64,000 nucleotides of DNA from Crocodylus rhombifer (lineage: Eukaryota > Chordata > Crocodylia > Crocodylidae): positions 496,001 to 560,000 of the forward strand of contig JAVSML010024699.1 of assembly GCA_038503035.1 (NCBI GenBank), in the 5' to 3' direction. This document shows positions 60,861 through 64,000 of the stretch, piece after piece (position 1 is the first letter of the stretch; each line of letters opens with the position of its first letter). The position numbers and the translations under genes were made by a program. The notes beneath the pieces were generated by a model that saw nothing but the letters and a program-made list of their open reading frames with translations, was not told where the DNA came from and did no database searches.

Positions 60861-62880
60861 GTCATGCCTAGTCAGAATAACAAAAAAAAGTATAGTCGAC
60901 TAGAGTCTTAAGAATGTGCTTATACTGTAAATTGCAACACAAAGCAGTGGAAAGCACTCATTATTTCCACAGTTCTTTCTTGTTTGTTTTTGTTCTGTTT
61001 TTAATATTGCTTTCCAAATATGTTTGCAGTGCTTAAAAATAAGTGTAATTTTTTTTATATGTTAATATCTAGCAATTGGAAAGGGCAGTGATAGAGAGGT
61101 AGGACCTTTCCCATATTCTGTCAAAAGCTTAATTTTTAAGAACTTATTTTAAGCAAGTCTTTAAAGAATGCATTTTAACTTTTAAGCCCATGAGTAATAC
61201 CAAGTGCTTTGAGGGCCTAAGACACTAAAGGGCAAACAGTGCTGTTCTTGGATGTGTGACTTGACTTATCAGCATGACCATTTAGAACCCTGTTTTTCCA
61301 AAGAGCAGAGCTCTCAGTCAGGCACTTCACTGATGTGGCCACATCTAGAAAGGTGCTCTGCACCCTCTGTGGCTCATGTGTGTTTTAGGTTGGCTGTTTG
61401 TTTAGTAATTTTAATACCACATGCATTCTTTTATCTAGAATAAGTTTCCTAGAGTTTCACTGTTAATAGTTGTATGTACAGGAGATACATTTTAATTAAA
61501 CAGAAAGAGAGAAAGAACAAGATAATCTTTCCAGCAGTCTTCATAAAATGTAACTTATAATGTAAAGTGTCTAGTTACTTTTCCGTTGACAGTTGCACTA
61601 TATTAAATGTTTCATTTTGAAAGGGAGCATGAAGTCTGAGAGAGCTAGTTCTTCTGTTTGTATTACATATGTACTTTTGTACCATTATTTTGATTGGCAG
61701 TCCTTCATCCACAAATTGGTCATATGGAAAATACAGACTGAATAGATAATACGTAATTTATTTTGGCAAACAATAACTTTAAAGTAACAAATAATGTTGT
61801 AGACTGTCTACTTTAAAAAAATAAAAACCATTTCACTTTGTTGTTATAGAACTGAAAATAATTGGGAAAACCCCTGCAAATATACTTACATGAGGTAAAT
61901 GAGTCTCCATCCAACCTTTAAATGTTGTATTTTCCAGCAGTAGTTCTACAAGGCCTTTTAGTTGACAGAAATTGATATTTCTAAATGCATCATATATTGA
62001 CTTTTTGAGTTTTTCATAAACATTTTATTCAAGGACCTTCTGGATGTTAGCATTTTACAGAACTGTTTCTGTAGCAGCTGCATGTTGGTACAGTCCCCAC
62101 TTAGGCCAAAGATTTTGGAGACACCAGAATATCTTTTGATAAGCAAAAATTAGGATATTCTGGGAAGCAGTTTTGATTAAAATTTCCCACAATGGGTAAT
62201 ACAGTTGAGTCAGAGCTAGTTTATAACCATAGATACCAACATTGATCATATTTAAATCTAGATAAAAACATTAAGAATATAAAGAGTGTTAATGTTACTT
62301 TTTGGAAATGTGGCAGACTGTCCACTTGCATTTTAAAATGTCCTGAATTATAAAGCCAGCTCATTTTTTCCCTTTGAGGAATTTAATAAACAAATTGACC
62401 TAAATAAAGCTAACCAGAACAAGTTGCTTCACTGTGCACCTCTTAAATTTTGTTAGTCTCCAGAATAGGCTGTTATTATTTTGCGATTCACTTCAAAGCA
62501 TTTTTTTGTCAGCTGCAGATGACATATATGTTTCTGTATATTAATCCAACTGCAGTCTAGTTCTTTAAGAGTTAGACCCCTTTAAGTACGGCGTATCAAA
62601 ATATACTAGTTAACAGCTGTTTGTGTGGACAGTGCTGTTGAATTCATGTTATTTGATATGAACATATTTTAGTCGCTGGAGGAAAGATACCGTTGTTTTT
62701 ATTTAAATGACTTGAGACAAAGGGCACAAATAAGGTTATTAAAAACATAATTTGAATTGAATTGTGACAAGATCTTTCTAAACATGTTTGTTAACTAAGT
62801 AGTGTTGACTTGAATTTGGAGACTTTTCTGGATATGGTGCAGAAAGGGGGTGGGGGTGGGATTTTGTTTTAAGAAAGTTT
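60861..62880. other. Probable intron: no gene recognised
   Basis: AT-rich DNA without recognisable exon, transposon or RNA gene. Confidence 0.4.
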
Positions 62881-63011
62881 TTGTTTAATTGCAGCCAGCA
62901 GAAAACAGCCCTGAAGGCAAAATGTCCATGCAGAGCGTTTACGACGCAAGATTCTTTTTCTCTCTGGGTTGCTTTGTCAGTTCAGAGTATGGGCTGAAAG
63001 ATGGCCTGGCC

Positions 63012-63019
63012 CTATAAAT
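63012..63019 (+). promoter_or_regulatory. TATA-like word CTATAAAT
   Basis: The word lies in an unusually balanced, CpG-retaining stretch 130 bp upstream of the candidate exon at 63149. It could mark an alternative promoter. There is no other support. Confidence 0.15.
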
Positions 63020-63148
63020 CCTGTCTGTTGGACCAGTAGCTATGCTCTCTTATCTGTGTTTAATGAGGAAACTGTCTGAAGGGAACCATTCACTATCAGA
63101 GCTATGTTTGGCTGAGAGGTTTTTTTCACCTTTTTTTCTTTCTCTTAG

Positions 63149-63198
63149 GAGAAGGGTGGGAAGGAATTCTGTTTGACTTTGGAAGATCTAGTAAAAAT
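63149..63198 (+). CDS. Candidate internal exon (50 nt) of unidentified gene
   Basis: A long pyrimidine tract ends in TTTCTTTCTCTTAG|GAGAAGG, a near-ideal acceptor. The segment closes with AAAAAT|GTAAGTG, a near-ideal donor. Joined in phase to 7648-7731 it reads EKGGKEFCLTLEDLVK and leaves two bases for the next exon. Joined to the shorter form ending at 7705 it reads EGWEGILFDFGRSSKN. Both remain open, so splice choice and frame cannot be settled here. The product is not recognised. If it belongs to the gene at the CpG island, the preceding intron is about 55.4 kb, a usual arrangement for first introns of vertebrate regulatory genes. Confidence 0.45.
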
Positions 63199-64000
63199 GT
63201 AAGTGAAAAGGAATTTTACAATTTTTTTTCCTAGGATTACCTTCAAGTGAGAAAATGGGTTTGGAATCTATTGTCTCTCTGAAATTCATAGCCTTTTCAA
63301 TATGATTTGCAAAGGTCAAATTGCTTTAATTCTGTTTTCGGCCTTGTTTGTGTTGAATTTCAGCCAGCATTCTCCAGTGTACAGTAGTGACTTTTTTTCC
63401 TTTCCCCCCTGTTTTCTCTCAGTATAAACAGTTCTTTGCTGTAGTAACATAGACAAATATAGCAGAGAACCCTTTTCTGGGAGAAGAGTCTCCCCATGCA
63501 TTTCTTAACCATTTTTGGGAAGAATTGATCTATCTTTTGCATGTGAGAGAGGCAGGCAGTAGCTGTAAATTGAAGTGACATCATATGTATTACTCCCATT
63601 GATCCACTTTTAGACTACAGCCAGGATAAAAGGAAATGGCATCAGGGAGGAAGTATGCTCATTTAGGCACAGATCCCAGTGTGATAATGGAGTAATAATA
63701 GAAATCACGCCACTGTCAATCGGTTGCTGCATTAGTCTGAGGCGCATTTCCCCTCCAAGGAGGCTTTCAATGACTTCATTCAAGTACAGACTGGAGCAAA
63801 TGGGATATTCAGCATACCAGCTGTATTACTTTAGTGATTTGTGTCCCGGCTTAGGGGTGCAGTGCAAGCACTGGTGCTGTTGATGCTCAAGTGTATATAT
63901 CTATGTCACATTTCCTGGCTGTGAAAGGTCAGTAGCCAAATGTTTCAATGACATTTTTCTAGTATAAATGGTGAATGTGGCATTTATTGCATTATGCTAA
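63199..64000. other. Intron start, possibly with conserved non-coding sequence
   Basis: The stretch 63660-63990 is free of repeats, has balanced composition and retains CpG words such as CAATCGGTTGCTGCATTAG. This is the texture of a conserved element. No exon was found before the window ends. Confidence 0.3.

Noticed and set aside
1..64000. CRISPR array, operon, prophage, toxin-antitoxin or other prokaryotic system
   Set aside because: No regularly spaced repeats, no ribosome-binding sites or tightly packed frames. Composition, CpG depletion, splice sites and CR1/MIR elements are vertebrate.
1..64000. tRNA, rRNA or snRNA genes
   Set aside because: No paired A/B box with cloverleaf, no rRNA-like or snRNA-like core seen. 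The only polymerase III-derived sequences are MIR fragments.

Overview
This is AT-rich vertebrate nuclear DNA with one CpG island, long non-coding stretches and several generations of transposon debris. There is no compact gene organisation of bacterial or phage type. The CR1 retrotransposon copies have a 3' region reading like 'aagggacct..agatcatctagtctgaccccctgcc' and end in short ATCTATGA-type repeats. With Harbinger-, pogo- and MIR-like elements alongside, this points to a non-avian reptile, most likely a crocodilian such as an alligator. That assignment is inference from repeat style, not from a recognised gene.

Layout. 1-0.8 kb: no recognised gene. 0.8-3.63 kb: a plus-strand CR1 split by a younger minus-strand CR1. 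3.6-6.0 kb: nothing recognised. 6.3-7.06 kb: a CpG island that looks like a promoter, followed by two candidate short exons (6966-7028 and 7648-7731) with good plus-strand splice signals. 7.7-63.1 kb: probably one large first or early intron of about 55 kb. It holds four more CR1 pieces (19.8-20.7, 26.4, 32.5 and 60.3 kb), a different non-LTR reverse-transcriptase tail (21.1 kb), a Tigger1-like DNA transposon (22.66-23.0 kb), a hAT-like MITE (27.15 kb), a Harbinger-type MITE (35.5 kb), a pogo-type element with a GC-rich foldback core (42.2 kb), an LTR-like block (57.5 kb), MIR fragments and microsatellites. 63149-63198: a further candidate exon with strong splice sites. The last 1.1 kb and the 270 bp before this exon have a texture suggestive of conserved regulatory DNA.

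The candidate exons can be read as one continuous frame from the CpG island to the right-hand exon (exon lengths 63, 84 and 50 nt; junctions compatible). I do not recognise the product, and some or all of the exons may be 5' untranslated. Most other open frames are chance frames in non-coding DNA or decayed reverse transcriptase. I found no tRNA, rRNA, CRISPR array, operon or defence-type system. The most noteworthy items are the Tigger1-like element, close to the mammalian Tigger1 termini I remember; the foldback pogo element; the nested CR1 pair with an apparent target deletion; and the unidentified split gene.
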